Below, in pieces: positions 50,853-59,689 of a stretch of DNA of 64,000 bases; the first letter of the stretch is position 1, and the number at the start of each line of letters is the position of its first letter. The translations under genes and the position numbers were made by a program. The notes below the pieces were generated by a model that was not told the DNA's origin, searched no databases, and saw only the letters and a program-made list of their open reading frames with translations. The stretch is from a bacterium (GTDB lineage: Bacteria; SZUA-79; Acidulodesulfobacterales; Acidulodesulfobacteraceae): NCBI GenBank assembly GCA_021845685.1, contig JAJZVN010000005.1:62001-126000 (forward strand), given 5' to 3'.

Positions 50853-51151
50853 GATTAAAAAAAGAAGAAATAAATGCTATAAAGCAAACTGCTATGGCTT
50901 ATTTTGGCAAGGATGCGAATGTGTATATCTTTGGTTCAAGAGCCGTGGATGCTAAAAAAGGTGGAGATATTGATATATATATTGAAACAAATTTACAATT
51001 AAATCCACATGAACTTTATAAGAAAAAGCTTTCTTTTGCTATTGCGCTTGATAAAAAAATAGGGGAGCAGACTATAGATATAGTTGTAAATAATTTTACG
51101 GATAGTAAATATATATACGAAGTTGCAAAGAAAACCGGCATAATAATATAA
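50849..51151 (+). CDS. MNT-type minimal nucleotidyltransferase antitoxin
   Basis: A 100-residue DNA polymerase beta-like nucleotidyltransferase. The active-site pattern GSRAVDAKKGGDIDIYIE has the GS and D-x-D residues. A third acidic residue probably comes from TIDIVV near residue 90. In characterised pairs this protein AMPylates and neutralises the HEPN toxin. The overlap with the HEPN gene supports a single module. It appears complete. Confidence 0.87.
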   Translation: MRLKKEEINAIKQTAMAYFGKDANVYIFGSRAVDAKKGGDIDIYIETNLQLNPHELYKKKLSFAIALDKKIGEQTIDIVVNNFTDSKYIYEVAKKTGIII

Positions 51152-51484
51152 TAATATAAGAAAAAATGGTACTAAAAAGTGCGTCTTTTTTTTGTTTACA
51201 CTGACTGCAAATATTAAAAAAAATAAATTATGAAAATAAATTATGCCATTTTTTTATAAAATATATTATAAGAATTAACTTTCATAATAATCCGTTTCCT
51301 TTCTCAATAGCTTAACTCAACTTCATCGTTTTTATTATTATAAAATTATAACTTATTGATATTGTTGCATTTTATTTTTTATTTTGTAGTCCCCCATAGA
51401 CATTTTTATTGCCCCAATAAATATAGTAATATCAATATGCTGCTGTTAATTATGGTGAAGTTGGCTTAAAAAGCTTGTTTATTG
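51152..51484. other. MNT to tRNA-Leu gap
   Basis: No gene is evident. A weak AAAAAG..CTTTTT stem with T-run at 51182-51202 might end the plus-strand HEPN/MNT transcript. The rest is AT-rich, marking the right edge of the island. Confidence 0.4.
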
Positions 51485-51572
51485 TGGTGCCGAGGGCCGG
51501 AATCGAACCGGCACGGAACTAAGTTCCGAGGGATTTTAAGTCCCTTGCGTCTACCACTTCCGCCACCCCGGC
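51485..51572 (-). tRNA. tRNA-Leu (anticodon UAA)
   Basis: The minus strand folds as a complete tRNA: acceptor GCCGGGG pairs with CCTCGGC (one G-U). The anticodon loop is CTTAAAA with anticodon TAA. The long variable arm (CGGAAC/GTTCCG) is typical of Leu, and the T-arm is GCCGG-TTCGATT-CCGGC. The 3' CCA is encoded. It reads UUA codons, important in this AT-rich genome. It borders the accessory island. Confidence 0.95.
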
Positions 51573-51689
51573 AGTTTTAAGGAGTGTTAAATTTTATTAA
51601 TTTTCGCTTTACGGTTTATATTTATATCATATTAATTTTATTTTGTCTAATTAATTTTATATTTCAATAATTTTAAAAAATATTAATTT

Positions 51690-53138
51690 CTACCAAATGC
51701 CTGTTTTTAAGTACTCGTCTATAGCTTCGGCAGCAATTTTTCCCGCACCCATTGCAAGAATAACTGTTGCTGCGCCGGTTACTATATCTCCTCCTGCAAA
51801 TACACCCGTTTTGGTAGTCTTTCCGGTCCTTTCATCTGCTATAATATATCCCCATTTATTTAAATTCATACCTGGTGTACTTGAAGGCACAATAGGATTT
51901 ACGTTAGTTCCTATAGCTATAACTGCTGCATCAATATCGGTAACAAATTCAGATCCCTTAATCGGTATAGGCCTCCTGCGTCCGCTTTCATCAGGTTCCC
52001 CTAATTCCATCCTTTGGCATTCTACTTGTTTAATATTCTGCTTTTCATCGCCTATAAATCTTACTGGATTTATTAAAAATTCAAATTTTATCCCTTCCTC
52101 CTCCGCATGATGTATTTCGTCAATTCTGGCAGTCATTTCATTGCGGGACCTTCTATAAAATATTCTTGCATCGCTATAACCCAATCTAAGCCCTGTACGA
52201 ACAGCATCCATTGCAGTATTGCCTGCGCCAAAAACCACTAATGTTTTTCCGCATTTCATAGGAGTATCGTATTCATTCATATTATATGCGCGCATAAGAT
52301 TTATTCTTGTAAGAAACTCATTGGCGGAATAAATCCCGTTGAGTTCTTCCCCTGGAATATTCAAAAATTTAGGGGTTCCCGCCCCTGTTCCTATAAAAAC
52401 GGCGCTAAAACCTTTTTCGTTTAAAAGTTCATCTACTGTAATTGTCTTTCCAATAACAACATTAGTAAATATTTCTACTCCCATATCTTGCAAAATTTGA
52501 ACTTCTCTTAAAAGAATAGATTTAGGAAGTCTGAACTCTGGAACTCCATATATTAAAACACCGCCTACTTCATGTAAAGCTTCAAATATTGATACCTGAT
52601 AGCCTTTTTGCCTTAATTCTCCAGCTGTTGCCAATCCTGACGGTCCTGCGCCGACTATTGCAATTTTTTTATCATATAAATTTTTATTTTGAGAATTAAT
52701 CTTTTTACCGTGTTCAGCCTCATAATCCGCCACAAATCTTTCTAAGTAACCTATAGCCACGGAAGTTGAATCTTTTCTTTTTCCGATAGTGCAAACTTTT
52801 TCGCACTGATCCTCCTGAGGACAGACTCTGCCGCATATAGCAGGTAAGGAGCTTTTTTCTCTAATTTTCCTTGCAGCACCAAGAAAATCGCCCTTTTCGA
52901 TCAATTTTATAAAAGCAGGTATGTCTATGCTTACGGGGCATCCCTGTATGCAATATGGAACTTTGCAATCAATACATCGTTTTGCTTCTTCAATTGCATT
53001 TTCAATTGAATATCCGATAGCAACCTCTTTAAAATCTTGAACTCTTTCTTCAGGGTTTCTGGCCGGCATATCATGGCGTTTTATTTTTAATCTTTCCTTG
53101 TTGCCAAGAAGTGCGGATTCTTTATTTTGATTTTCCAT
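51690..53138 (-). CDS. nfnB: NfnB-type / glutamate synthase small-chain-like flavoprotein
   Basis: A 482-residue FAD protein with two [4Fe-4S] clusters. Cysteines are in CIDCKVPYCIQGCP and CGRVCPQEDQCEKVC. Two Rossmann folds follow, IAIVGAGPSGLATAGEL and TLVVFGAGNTAMDAVRTGL. This architecture is shared by GltD, SudA and NfnB. The upstream neighbour is an NfnA/SudB-like reductase rather than a glutamate synthase large chain, so NfnAB (ferredoxin- and NADH-dependent NADP+ reduction) is preferred. Automatic tools would call it GltA/GltD. Confidence 0.85.
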   Translation of the reverse strand: MENQNKESALLGNKERLKIKRHDMPARNPEERVQDFKEVAIGYSIENAIEEAKRCIDCKVPYCIQGCPVSIDIPAFIKLIEKGDFLGAARKIREKSSLPAICGRVCPQEDQCEKVCTIGKRKDSTSVAIGYLERFVADYEAEHGKKINSQNKNLYDKKIAIVGAGPSGLATAGELRQKGYQVSIFEALHEVGGVLIYGVPEFRLPKSILLREVQILQDMGVEIFTNVVIGKTITVDELLNEKGFSAVFIGTGAGTPKFLNIPGEELNGIYSANEFLTRINLMRAYNMNEYDTPMKCGKTLVVFGAGNTAMDAVRTGLRLGYSDARIFYRRSRNEMTARIDEIHHAEEEGIKFEFLINPVRFIGDEKQNIKQVECQRMELGEPDESGRRRPIPIKGSEFVTDIDAAVIAIGTNVNPIVPSSTPGMNLNKWGYIIADERTGKTTKTGVFAGGDIVTGAATVILAMGAGKIAAEAIDEYLKTGIW

Positions 53139-53528
53139 ATTTTAATTTTAGCTGCCTTATAATTTAATATATATGTTAAATTTAAAATATAAGTAACAAC
53201 TTTTCCTCCTCCATAATATAATTAAATTAAATTTATTAGATTTATTTAAATAAAATAATAATATTTTAATTTTTAATACTTTTTTTAATACATTATTTAT
53301 ATCAATCTTAAATAACTGCAATTATAATATATTGTAAAGTAATTTTTATATAATATAAAATAGAATTAATTGCAAATATTAAAGAAATTTTCCGAGCTTT
53401 CCTTTACAAATATTATCAATATTCATATTAAAATTTAAAAAGGTTATAGATAAACCAAAATTATATATATTTATAATAAATACTAATTTATTTATAATTT
53501 AACTATAATTATAAATAAATTATTTTTA
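53139..53528. other. Gap between the two Nfn genes
   Basis: A 390-bp, very AT-rich region with no ORF or recognisable repeat. A separate promoter for the downstream flavoprotein gene is possible but none can be singled out. Confidence 0.4.
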
Positions 53529-54374
53529 TTATTGATGTTCTTTATGATGCTCTTTTTGGTGACATTCATAAGATGTTTTCTCTTCATCTTTATAAAATCT
53601 TTGTCTGTTGACTAAATTCTCAAAATCAACTTGATGTGCATCAAAATCAGGACCGTCAACGCATGCAAATTTTGTTTTTCCGCCGACTAAAACTCTGCAA
53701 GCTCCGCACATTCCTGTTCCGTCAATCATAATAGGATTTAAACTTACAATAGTTTTTATATCATATTTTTTGGTAAAATCGCTAACTGCCTTCATCATAG
53801 GAACAGGACCGATAGCTATAACTCTGTCAATATTCTTTTTATCGTCAACTATTAATTTTTTTAATATATCGGTAACAAATCCTTTTGTACCGTAACTGCC
53901 GTCATCAGTCGCTATTAAAAGCTCCGAACTTGCATTTCTCATTTCGTTTTCCATCAGTAAAAGGTCTTTCCTTCTTGCTCCTGTTATAGAAATAACATAA
54001 TTCCCTGCATTTTTCAGAGCTTTAGCGATAGGATGAACCGCGGCAATACCAAACCCCCCTCCGATACAAACTACCGTACCGAAGTTTTCAATTTCGGAAG
54101 GAATACCTAACGGCCCTACAACATCGGATAATTTTTCTCCCTTTTGCATCTCGCTTAATAAATGCGTTGTTTTGCCTAAGGTTTGAACAAGTATTGTAAT
54201 ATATCCGTAATTTTTATCGGTTTCAGCAATGGTTATAGGAATACGTTCTCCTTTTTTATGAACGCGAACTATAATGAATTGTCCCGGCAATGCTTTAGCT
54301 GCAATATCAGGGGCATTTATTTTATAAACGTTAACACCTTCACCTATACTTTTATTTTCAATAATTTCATACAT
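53529..54374 (-). CDS. nfnA: NfnA/SudB-like ferredoxin-NADP reductase subunit
   Basis: A 281-residue FAD/NAD-binding reductase. The FAD domain is at ~1-95 (PGQFIIVRV, PITIAETD) and the NAD(P) domain at ~98-215 (VCIGGGFGIAAVHPIAKAL). A C-terminal [2Fe-2S] site has cysteines in GTGMCGACRVLVGG and KFACVDGPDFD. The tail is His/Lys-rich (HQKEHHKEHQ), which is unusual. With the downstream flavoprotein it would form an NfnAB/SudAB complex, able to couple NADH and ferredoxin oxidation to NADP+ reduction. Confidence 0.87.
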   Translation of the reverse strand: MYEIIENKSIGEGVNVYKINAPDIAAKALPGQFIIVRVHKKGERIPITIAETDKNYGYITILVQTLGKTTHLLSEMQKGEKLSDVVGPLGIPSEIENFGTVVCIGGGFGIAAVHPIAKALKNAGNYVISITGARRKDLLLMENEMRNASSELLIATDDGSYGTKGFVTDILKKLIVDDKKNIDRVIAIGPVPMMKAVSDFTKKYDIKTIVSLNPIMIDGTGMCGACRVLVGGKTKFACVDGPDFDAHQVDFENLVNRQRFYKDEEKTSYECHQKEHHKEHQ

Positions 54375-54443
54375 AAATTAACCTCATTAAAATTAGTTTA
54401 TTATAATTATAATATTATTTTTTTAAAAAATATTATATAATTT

Positions 54444-54469
54444 AAAAAAAAATCCTGCAATAGGATTTT
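54444..54469 (-). terminator. Intrinsic terminator of the his operon
   Basis: On the minus strand AAAATCCT-ATTGC-AGGATTTT forms an 8-bp perfect stem followed by a T-run. It lies 39 bases past the hisIE stop. This is the best intrinsic terminator in the window. Confidence 0.8.
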
Positions 54470-54507
54470 ATATTAAGGTAAAATATTACAATATTTTAAT
54501 ATAATCT

Positions 54508-55281
54508 TTATATCTTCCTTGAGTTTTTTTCATCAATACCCGACATACCTTCTCTTTTTTTTAACTCTGTTATTATGTCATTTATGTCAACATCCAGATA
54601 AACTAAAAGTACCATATAAAAAAATAGCAAATCGGCTGCTTCATAAATAATATCATGCTTTTTCTTATTAAAACCTGCTATGATTAATTCAAGAGATTCT
54701 TCCTGTAATTTTTTGCCAATTTTCTCTAAACCTGCATTTATAAGCTTTGCCGTATAGGAATTTTTAGGATCTGATATTTTTCTGCTTTTAATCAAATCAA
54801 ATATTAATTTTAACGAATAAAATTTTTCTTTATTATTGAATTCGCTATATTTTATATTTTTTGTATCTATTGTATCTTTTATATCTTCTATATCTTCATT
54901 ATTCCTAATATTTTTGTCTTTGCTATTATTGAAATTTATTAAATTATTATCTAATTTTGAATAAAAACAAGTCTTATGTCCTGTATGACAGGCATCGCCT
55001 ATTTGTATAATTTTTAGAAGAATACTGTCGACATCGCAGTCATAAAATATTTCTTTTACTTCCTGAGTATGTCCTGATGTTTCGCCCTTTTTCCATAATT
55101 GCCTGCGGGAACGAGAATAATAATGCGCATAACCGGTTTCTAATGTTTTTTTAAGCGCTTCTTTATTCATAAAAGCAAGCATAAGCACTTCTTTAGAATA
55201 ATAATCCTGTGCTACCGCAGGTACAAGCCCGTTCAATTTCGAAAAATCAATAGAATCCGCAAAATTATTTATTTCTTTCAT
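54508..55281 (-). CDS. hisI: Bifunctional phosphoribosyl-AMP cyclohydrolase / phosphoribosyl-ATP pyrophosphatase
   Basis: Catalyses the second and third steps of histidine synthesis. The HisI domain (~1-110) has [27 protein letters not shown] and [13 protein letters not shown] with zinc ligands. The HisE domain (~155-250) has [27 protein letters not shown] and [14 protein letters not shown]. An Asn/Asp/Ile-rich low-complexity linker (~115-155) lengthens the protein to 257 residues. It is the last gene of the his run, before the terminator. Confidence 0.95.
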   Translation of the reverse strand: MKEINNFADSIDFSKLNGLVPAVAQDYYSKEVLMLAFMNKEALKKTLETGYAHYYSRSRRQLWKKGETSGHTQEVKEIFYDCDVDSILLKIIQIGDACHTGHKTCFYSKLDNNLINFNNSKDKNIRNNEDIEDIKDTIDTKNIKYSEFNNKEKFYSLKLIFDLIKSRKISDPKNSYTAKLINAGLEKIGKKLQEESLELIIAGFNKKKHDIIYEAADLLFFYMVLLVYLDVDINDIITELKKREGMSGIDEKNSRKI

Positions 55282-55417
55282 TTATATTATTTTTTCATCA
55301 TAATATTTAATTAAAATAAAATTTATATTATAATTATACAATATTATGTATATTATTGTTTAAATCAGTTAAATATTTTCTAATTTTATAATTTATTTTA
55401 TAATTTATATTAATACC

Positions 55418-55584
55418 TTAAATCACCGTTAGAAATTTCTTTTTATGGATTTCTGCGTTGGCAGGAATGACTTTGCGAAGGTTTAAATTTTAACCTATTT
55501 GTTTGGTATCATTCCAGCGAAAGAGATAATCCAAGTATTTATCATATGTTTAATCAGTTTTAATAATTTCTAACGGTGATTTAA
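55418..55584. repeat. MITE-like element, family 1, copy 2
   Basis: Perfect 20-bp terminal inverted repeats at 55418-55437 and 55565-55584, including the core ACCGTTAGAAATT. Internal sequence matches copy 1 (GGAATGAC..TTGCGAAGGTTTAAATT and the TCAGTTTTAATAATTTC right end). It sits in the 342-bp hisF-hisIE gap. Confidence 0.85.
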
Positions 55585-55623
55585 ATATATATTACAATTG
55601 TTTCAGTAAAAAATATTCTTTTT

Positions 55624-56379
55624 CTAAATTCTTACGTCTATCCCATGCGATCTGAGATAACTTTTGATAGCCGTAATATTAGTTTCTTTATAGTGAAAAA
55701 TTGACGCTGCAAGAGCGGCGCTTGCATGCCCTTCGGTAAAAACATCTTCAAAATCCTTGGCGCAGCTTGCTCCGCCTGAAGCTATAACAGGAATTTTAAC
55801 ATTTTGGGCAACAAGATTTGTTAATTTTATATCAAAACCTTTCTTGGTTCCGTCCATATCCATACTTGTAAGCAAAATCTCTCCTGCTCCTCTGTTATAA
55901 ACTTCTTTTGACCAGCTTATTGCATCAATGCCCGTGTTTTTTCTGCCTCCATGCGTAAAAACGCAATACTTGCCGTCCATATTTTTTACATCTAATGCAA
56001 TGACTATCGTAGAAGATCCGAATTTTTTGGCAGATTCGTCAATCAAATCAGGATTTAAAACCGCCGAAGTGTTAATTGATATTTTATCGGCTCCGCTGTT
56101 TAAAAGATTCCTGATGTCGTTTATATCGGATATGCCTCCGCCTACGCTAAAAGGAATAAAAATATTTTTTGAAATTTCTTTTACTAATTCTATCAATGTT
56201 TTCCTTTTCTCAAACGAAGCGGTAATATCAAGAAACATCAATTCGTCGGCAAGATCATCGTTATAAGAAATCGCAAGCTCTACAGGGTCGCCTGCCGATT
56301 TTATAGACTCAAAATTAACACCCTTTACGACTTTATTATCTTTAATATCAAGACACGGGATAATTCTTTTTGCTAACAT
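55624..56379 (-). CDS. hisF: Imidazole glycerol phosphate synthase cyclase subunit
   Basis: Uses ammonia from HisH to close the imidazole ring. The (beta-alpha)8 barrel starts LAKRIIPCLDIKDNKVVKGVNF with the catalytic Asp11. The second catalytic Asp is in the LLTSMDMDGTKKGFD motif. VIASGGASCAKDF is typical. It has 251 residues. Confidence 0.97.
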   Translation of the reverse strand: MLAKRIIPCLDIKDNKVVKGVNFESIKSAGDPVELAISYNDDLADELMFLDITASFEKRKTLIELVKEISKNIFIPFSVGGGISDINDIRNLLNSGADKISINTSAVLNPDLIDESAKKFGSSTIVIALDVKNMDGKYCVFTHGGRKNTGIDAISWSKEVYNRGAGEILLTSMDMDGTKKGFDIKLTNLVAQNVKIPVIASGGASCAKDFEDVFTEGHASAALAASIFHYKETNITAIKSYLRSHGIDVRI

Positions 56380-56470
56380 TTTTAAAATAATAATTTATTT
56401 ATAAGATAAAAAAGAATTTAATTAATATTTTTTATTAATTTGAATTTATGTTAATCCCAAAATTATTTAC

Positions 56471-57259
56471 TTATTGCAACACTTTAATTGCTTCTTTTAA
56501 ATCAAGCCTTCCGTCATATAAAGCTTTCCCTGTTATTACACCTAACATATTATCTAAATATAAATCTTTTAATCGTATAACATCATCAATTCCCGATATC
56601 CCGCCTGAAGCTATAAATTGAATATTATTAATATTATTATTTTCATTATATAAATTACTTGTATTAATTTTTATTTTTTGCACATTTTTACATATATCTG
56701 AGCATTCTTTTATAAAATCAATATTAGGCCCTTTCAGCATTCCGTCTCTGTTAATATCCGTAAAAATAAACTTATTAATTCCATAGTTGCTGTATAATGT
56801 ATTCACGGCATCGTAAAAATTAACATCTATTTTTTCCGTCCAGCCGGATAATGCAATTTTTCCATCAATCAAATCCAGTCCTGCAATTACTTTTCCTACA
56901 TATTTTGCAAGAGATTTTGAAATACTATTAATATTTTTAAAAAGAATAGACCCCATAATGACATATGAAGCGCCGATATTAAAATAACCGTCTATCGTCT
57001 CATCATCTCTTAAGCCGCCGCCTATTTCGACAGGTATGTTAACAGATTTAACAATATCTTTAATTATATCAAAATTTTCGGGTTTTCCAGATTTTGCGCC
57101 GTCAAGATCAACTATATGAAGTCTCTTTGCTCCTTTATTCTGCCAATTTAAAGCAGCTTCTAAAGGCGTGAGTTCGTAATTTTTTTTATCTTTGTAATCT
57201 CCTTTCGCAAGCCTTACGCATTTTGAACCTAAAATATCTACGGCAGGTATAATAATCAT
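56471..57259 (-). CDS. hisA: ProFAR isomerase HisA
   Basis: Isomerises ProFAR to PRFAR. The barrel opens with IIIPAVDILGSKCVRLAKGDY, with catalytic Asp8. The second Asp is in FTDINRDGMLKGPNID. The 262-residue protein has a short Asn-rich insert near residues 195-210 (NLYNENNNINN). It is transcribed after hisH and before hisF. Confidence 0.96.
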   Translation of the reverse strand: MIIIPAVDILGSKCVRLAKGDYKDKKNYELTPLEAALNWQNKGAKRLHIVDLDGAKSGKPENFDIIKDIVKSVNIPVEIGGGLRDDETIDGYFNIGASYVIMGSILFKNINSISKSLAKYVGKVIAGLDLIDGKIALSGWTEKIDVNFYDAVNTLYSNYGINKFIFTDINRDGMLKGPNIDFIKECSDICKNVQKIKINTSNLYNENNNINNIQFIASGGISGIDDVIRLKDLYLDNMLGVITGKALYDGRLDLKEAIKVLQ

Positions 57260-57293
57260 ATTTTTAAAATATTTAAGATAATTGATTTAAACC

Positions 57294-57518
57294 CAAAATT
57301 GCCGATATAGATTGTTGAATACAGCACAATCATTAAGAATTAGGATTCCTGTTTTTGCAGGAATGAACACCTAACGGGTAAATTTTTAAAATTCCTCAAC
57401 GTCATACAGGGCGCAAGTTATAAAAAAGTGGTGATTTATCTTGGTAAACTTTTAAAATTCCTCAACGTCATACCCGCGTTAGCGGAAATCCAGAATAAAT
57501 TTTCTATCGGCAATTTTG
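57294..57518. repeat. MITE-like element, family 2
   Basis: A 225-bp element with perfect 14-bp terminal inverted repeats, CAAAATTGCCGATA at 57294-57307 and its complement at 57505-57518. Inside are two 31-bp direct repeats differing at one base (57377-57407 and 57443-57473), plus GGATTCCTG..CAGGAATGA hairpins. Its ends differ from family 1. It lies between hisA and hisH. Confidence 0.75.
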
Positions 57519-57531
57519 AGATGTTTTATTT

Positions 57532-57640
57532 AACTGTATTTTATTATTATATTTTATATATTTTATATATTTTATATATTTTATTATATTTTATTATATT
57601 TTATTATATTTTATATATTTTATTATATTTTATTTTTTGA
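57532..57640. repeat. ATTTTATAT/ATTTTATT microsatellite
   Basis: About 109 bp of imperfect tandem ATTTTATAT and ATTTTATT units directly after the family 2 element. Any open frames here are spurious. It fills the space before the hisH stop. Confidence 0.8.
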
Positions 57641-57651
57641 TAAATAATAAA

Positions 57652-58287
57652 TTAAGATACAAAATTTTTTAATAATGTTAATCCTGCATCATGGCTTTTT
57701 TCAGGATGAAATTGGCATGCAAAAATATTATCTTTTTTTACGCATGCTGCAAATGTTTCATAATAGTAACAAGAAGCAGCGACAATAGCATCATCGTCGG
57801 GTTTACAATAATAAGAATGCAGGAAATAAAAAAAACTGTTATTTTTTATATTTTTAAATTCCTTTATTTCGTTTTTTTTAATATTAATATCATTCCAGCC
57901 TATATGCGGTATTATCGGAACAAAATTTTCATTGAATTTAATAACTTTCCCTTTAAGTATTCCAAGACCTTCAGTCTCGCCAAATTCTTCGGAACTTTCA
58001 AATAAAAGCTGCATACCTAAGCATATTCCAAGAAATGAAACAAATTCATGATTTGATATTGCATCTTTTATAGGCTGTATTAAATCCTTATTTTTAAGTT
58101 CTTTCATTGCATCTTTAAAGCCTCCTACCCCCGGTAATATAAGATGCGTCGCTTTTTCTATTTTATGGAAATCATTAGTAATTATCGGATTAAATCCTAT
58201 TTTATTAAATGAATTTTTTACATTATTAAGATTACCCATCCCATAATCTATAATAACTATTATAGTATCTTTATTTAACATATTCAT
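57652..58287 (-). CDS. hisH: Imidazole glycerol phosphate synthase glutaminase subunit
   Basis: A class I glutamine amidotransferase feeding ammonia to HisF. The nucleophile Cys is in LGICLGMQLLF and the His/Glu pair in ACQFHPEKSHDAG. IDYGMGNLNNVKNSF opens the protein. It has 211 residues. It is separated from hisF by hisA. Confidence 0.96.
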   Translation of the reverse strand: MNMLNKDTIIVIIDYGMGNLNNVKNSFNKIGFNPIITNDFHKIEKATHLILPGVGGFKDAMKELKNKDLIQPIKDAISNHEFVSFLGICLGMQLLFESSEEFGETEGLGILKGKVIKFNENFVPIIPHIGWNDINIKKNEIKEFKNIKNNSFFYFLHSYYCKPDDDAIVAASCYYYETFAACVKKDNIFACQFHPEKSHDAGLTLLKNFVS

Positions 58288-58383
58288 ATTTATTTTTTAT
58301 TAATTAAATATTATTTCATTTTAATTACATTACTCTTAATTGTTTATTATTTATTGTTTATTGTTTTGCTTACTTTACCAAGA

Positions 58384-58438
58384 ATTGCCGTAAAGCCCCT
58401 TATTTTAACAATGGGGATATAAGGCAATAAGTTTTTTT
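58384..58438. other. Long imperfect hairpin between amidase and hisH
   Basis: ATTGCC (58384-58389) pairs with GGCAAT (58423-58428), and CCCC pairs with GGGG inside. An alternative CCTTAT/ATAAGG stem overlaps both. A T7 run follows on the plus strand only, which is the wrong polarity for the his transcript. It is probably a repeat remnant or mRNA stability element. Confidence 0.5.
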
Positions 58439-58476
58439 CTTGTATTTTGTTTTCATAATTTTATATTAATATCATA

Positions 58477-59634
58477 TCAATACCTTTTATCTGCAATATA
58501 ATATTTATATATTGCATTCGCAATAGTATCTGCCAGTAATTGCCTGAATGTTGAAGAAGCAATAAGATGTTCCTCTGAAGGATTAGATATATAAGCATAT
58601 TCTATTAATACCGCAGGCATTTTTGTAAATCTTATTACATATAAATCATCCATAACAGTGCCGTCATTTTTAAGTTTTAAATGTTTTGATACATAATCGT
58701 TCAAAAATTTTGCAAAAGGATATGAATCTTTATGAAAATAATAAGTGGTCGTTCCGTAAAGATACGGCACTACAGCTGAATTACAATATAATCCTACAAA
58801 AAGATTTGCGCCGCTGTGGTTTGCCTCATCTACACGCTGCTGTAAACTAACGTTAACATTAGATGTTCTGTCTATTTCAGTTTTAATACCTCTTCCATTT
58901 AATAATTTTTGAAGTTTTAAAGCAACGCTTAAATTAACAAAAGCTTCGGGTAAACCCATTGGACCGATGCCTCCTGGATCGCTTCCGCCGTGACCCGCAT
59001 CAATAAAAACATTAAAGAGAGGTTTTCGGTAATTGTATTTTTTGAGCTGCGGAACAACATTCTCAAAAGTTTCCGGCTTGCCTGATCCGTAAATTATAGT
59101 ATCATATTTATTATTTCCGATTACAATTGTCTTCATCGGCAATTTTTCAAGTAATTTTTCTTTGACGACAATGTGAACAATATATGGACTTGTTGCAAAT
59201 TGAGCATATAAAACGCTAAAAATATTTCCAAAAGACCTGATTATCCTGCCTGCATTTCCGTAAAGAACGGAATGACCGAATGCGACAATAAAAAAATTAT
59301 ACTGTCCTTTTTTGAATAAATAGCCTTTATAAAAAGGTTTTCCTATTGTATAAATATTAATTGTATTGTTATAATAGTTGATATGCACCGAGGTTATTTT
59401 AGTGGAATTATTTAAATTGTAGGCATAAACATTTGAAATACCTACTGATAGAAAGTTAATAAAACTTAAAGAAAAAAAAATCAGAAAAATTGCAATCAAA
59501 TTTAATTTTAAAAAATATTTTGACTGATAAAGAAAATATTTTTTAAAATTAAATTTATAATTATACTTATCGTAATATTTACCATAAGTATTTAATTTAT
59601 TCTCATTTTTTATATTATTGATATTCTTATACAT
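58477..59634 (-). CDS. N-acetylmuramoyl-L-alanine amidase (AMIN + Amidase_3), altered zinc site
   Basis: A cell-wall hydrolase for septum splitting, inserted in the his operon. Residues 1-44 are a polar Asn/Tyr-rich extension, 45-70 a membrane anchor or signal sequence, ~76-180 an AMIN-like domain and ~207-380 Amidase_3. The zinc ligands His215 (IDAGHGGSDPGG) and Glu230 are present, as is the catalytic Glu345 (AVLIEYAYISN). The third ligand, normally His in F-V-S-I-H-A-N-A, is Tyr283 (LFVGLYCNSA). Activity may therefore be altered. It has 385 residues. Confidence 0.88.
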   Translation of the reverse strand: MYKNINNIKNENKLNTYGKYYDKYNYKFNFKKYFLYQSKYFLKLNLIAIFLIFFSLSFINFLSVGISNVYAYNLNNSTKITSVHINYYNNTINIYTIGKPFYKGYLFKKGQYNFFIVAFGHSVLYGNAGRIIRSFGNIFSVLYAQFATSPYIVHIVVKEKLLEKLPMKTIVIGNNKYDTIIYGSGKPETFENVVPQLKKYNYRKPLFNVFIDAGHGGSDPGGIGPMGLPEAFVNLSVALKLQKLLNGRGIKTEIDRTSNVNVSLQQRVDEANHSGANLFVGLYCNSAVVPYLYGTTTYYFHKDSYPFAKFLNDYVSKHLKLKNDGTVMDDLYVIRFTKMPAVLIEYAYISNPSEEHLIASSTFRQLLADTIANAIYKYYIADKRY

Positions 59635-59689
59635 AATATAATAATAAAATATTTTTTATAAATTATAAGGCGGAATTAAAGAACGGGAA

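Noticed and set aside
51485-51572. tRNA-Leu as the island's attachment site
   Set aside because: I found no duplicate of its 3' end at the other edge; the only tRNA fragment present is Thr-like.
51697-52110. Plus-strand open frame of 137 codons
   Set aside because: Antisense to the NfnB-like flavoprotein gene, low-complexity translation, no ribosome-binding site.
57428-57640. Plus-strand open frame of 70 codons
   Set aside because: It translates the family 2 repeat and the AT microsatellite into Tyr/Ile/Leu repeats and is not a gene.
57532-57640. Replication origin-like AT-rich block
   Set aside because: It is a simple microsatellite; no DnaA boxes, dnaA, dnaN or parAB genes are nearby.
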